From the NCBI GenBank assembly GCA_009918225.1, contig RGEP01000068.1, positions 1 through 8,579 of the forward strand: DNA of 8,579 nt, given 5' to 3'. This document shows, one piece after another, positions 7,945 through 8,579 of the stretch; positions within the stretch are counted from its first letter, which is position 1; each line of letters starts with the position of its first letter. The notes beneath the pieces are model-generated. The model was not told where the DNA came from, did no database searches, and saw only the letters and a list, made by a program, of their open reading frames with translations. The DNA comes from Betaproteobacteria bacterium (lineage in GTDB: Bacteria; Pseudomonadota; Gammaproteobacteria; Burkholderiales; Burkholderiaceae_C). The position numbers and the translations under genes were made by a program.

Positions 7945-7950
7945 TAAGGT
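7945..7950 (+). promoter_or_regulatory. ribosome binding site of yaaA (or alternatively a -10 element)
   Basis: TAAGGT contains AAGG, complementary to the 16S rRNA anti-Shine-Dalgarno sequence, and ends 6 bases before the ATG at 7957, an acceptable spacing. It supports that ATG as the yaaA start. The same hexamer sits where a -10 element would give a leaderless transcript, but it matches TATAAT at only three of six positions, so the ribosome-binding reading is preferred. Confidence 0.55.
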
Positions 7951-7956
7951 TTGCAC

Positions 7957-8579
7957 ATGCTCTTCTTGCTTTCACCTGCCAAATCCCTGGACTACGAGTC
8001 CCCCCTGCCCGCGGGCCTGGCCCGCAAGGCCACGGAGCCGGCCTTCCACGACCGAGCGGCCGAGCTCATCACGGTGCTCAAGCCCTTGACGGCCAAAAAG
8101 ATTGCCGGGCTGATGGACCTGTCAGACAAGCTCGCCGACCTCAACGCGGCGCGTTATGCCGCCTGGTCACCCAAGGCCACGGCCGCCAACAGCCGCCCGG
8201 CGGTGCTGGCCTTCAATGGCGATGTCTACGATGGCCTTCAGGCGCAGGGCCTGTCGGCTGATGACCTGGCCTGGGCGCAGGACCATGTGGTGATCTTGTC
8301 TGGGCTGTATGGCGCGCTGCGCCCGCTGGACAAGCTGCAGCCGTATCGCCTGGAAATGGGCACGCGGCTGCCCAACCCCCGCGGGCCTGATCTGTATGCC
8401 TTTTGGGGTGAGGAGGTGGCGAACTACCTCAACCGTCGGCTGCCCACCCGGGCCCGTGCCGGCAGCGGGGAGCCCATCGTCGTCAACCTGGCCTCGCAGG
8501 AGTACTTCAAGGTGGTGGACCGCCACGCACTCAAGGCTCGCGTGGTGGAGTGCGTCTTTGAGGATTGGAAGGACGGTCG
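7957..8579 (+). CDS. yaaA: peroxide stress protein YaaA (DUF328/UPF0246), cut by window end
   Basis: In E. coli, YaaA is induced by hydrogen peroxide through OxyR and lowers free intracellular iron, limiting Fenton damage to DNA and proteins; the biochemical mechanism is not fully settled. The window holds 207 complete codons of a family of about 258 residues, with the frame still open at the last base. Family signatures are clear: the N-terminus MLFLLSPAKSLDY (1-13), SDKLADLNAARY (56-67), FNGDVYDGLQA (87-97), LSGLYGALRPLD (114-125) with QPYRLEMG (128-135), and VNLASQEYF (176-184). No signal peptide or membrane segment is seen, consistent with a cytoplasmic protein. It follows purL by 40 bases on the same strand without a visible terminator, so some read-through is likely. 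It has its own ribosome binding site and could also have its own promoter. I see no recognisable OxyR site, although the gap is too short to exclude one inside the end of purL. Confidence 0.95.
   Translation, partial: MLFLLSPAKSLDYESPLPAGLARKATEPAFHDRAAELITVLKPLTAKKIAGLMDLSDKLADLNAARYAAWSPKATAANSRPAVLAFNGDVYDGLQAQGLSADDLAWAQDHVVILSGLYGALRPLDKLQPYRLEMGTRLPNPRGPDLYAFWGEEVANYLNRRLPTRARAGSGEPIVVNLASQEYFKVVDRHALKARVVECVFEDWKDG

Noticed and set aside
4872..7982. A 1036-codon open frame antisense to purL
   Set aside because: Its codons align exactly with purL codons on the opposite strand. In that register antisense stops arise only from sense TTA, CTA and TCA, which are rare in this GC-rich gene. 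The translation is His/Gln/Ala/Arg-rich with no recognisable domain, while purL is intact with all its motifs.
8167..8526. A 119-codon minus-strand open frame at the right end
   Set aside because: It is a codon-aligned shadow of yaaA with no domain or start signal of its own.

Overview
The window is a GC-rich (by eye roughly 64% G+C), densely packed stretch of bacterial housekeeping chromosome. Protein sequence style, gene content and codon use suggest a betaproteobacterium of the order Burkholderiales, probably close to Comamonadaceae. That placement is inferred from remembered family sequences, not from a search. Coding sequence covers nearly the whole window, and no intergenic gap exceeds 60 bases. 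I see no mobile element, CRISPR array, tRNA or rRNA, and no convincing terminator.

Layout. The left half (1-3818) is a minus-strand cluster transcribed leftwards: map (type I methionine aminopeptidase), then glnD (PII uridylyltransferase/uridylyl-removing enzyme), then mnmH/selU (tRNA 2-selenouridine synthase), which runs off the left edge. The gaps are only 13 and 4 bases, so this looks like one operon with translational coupling. The right half (3876-8579) is plus-strand: purL (large, single-chain phosphoribosylformylglycinamidine synthase), then yaaA (peroxide-stress protein, DUF328 family), which runs off the right edge. map and purL diverge from a shared 57-base region (3819-3875).

How the genes relate. 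GlnD senses glutamine and sets the uridylylation state of PII. PurL consumes glutamine in the fourth step of purine synthesis. Map trims N-terminal methionines. MnmH modifies the wobble uridine of some tRNAs with sulfur or selenium chemistry. YaaA limits iron-driven oxidative damage. They share a neighbourhood rather than a single pathway. map-glnD is a known conserved pair; mnmH as a third gene is less expected.

I found no undescribed system. The most useful observation concerns the map/purL intergenic region. Both start codons lack a visible Shine-Dalgarno sequence, and each has a plausible -10 hexamer placed so that transcription would start at or within about two bases of the start codon. 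Both genes may therefore make leaderless mRNAs. Lesser points are the TTG start of glnD, the tight mnmH coupling, and an acidic/charged insertion in PurL compared with the enterobacterial enzyme.
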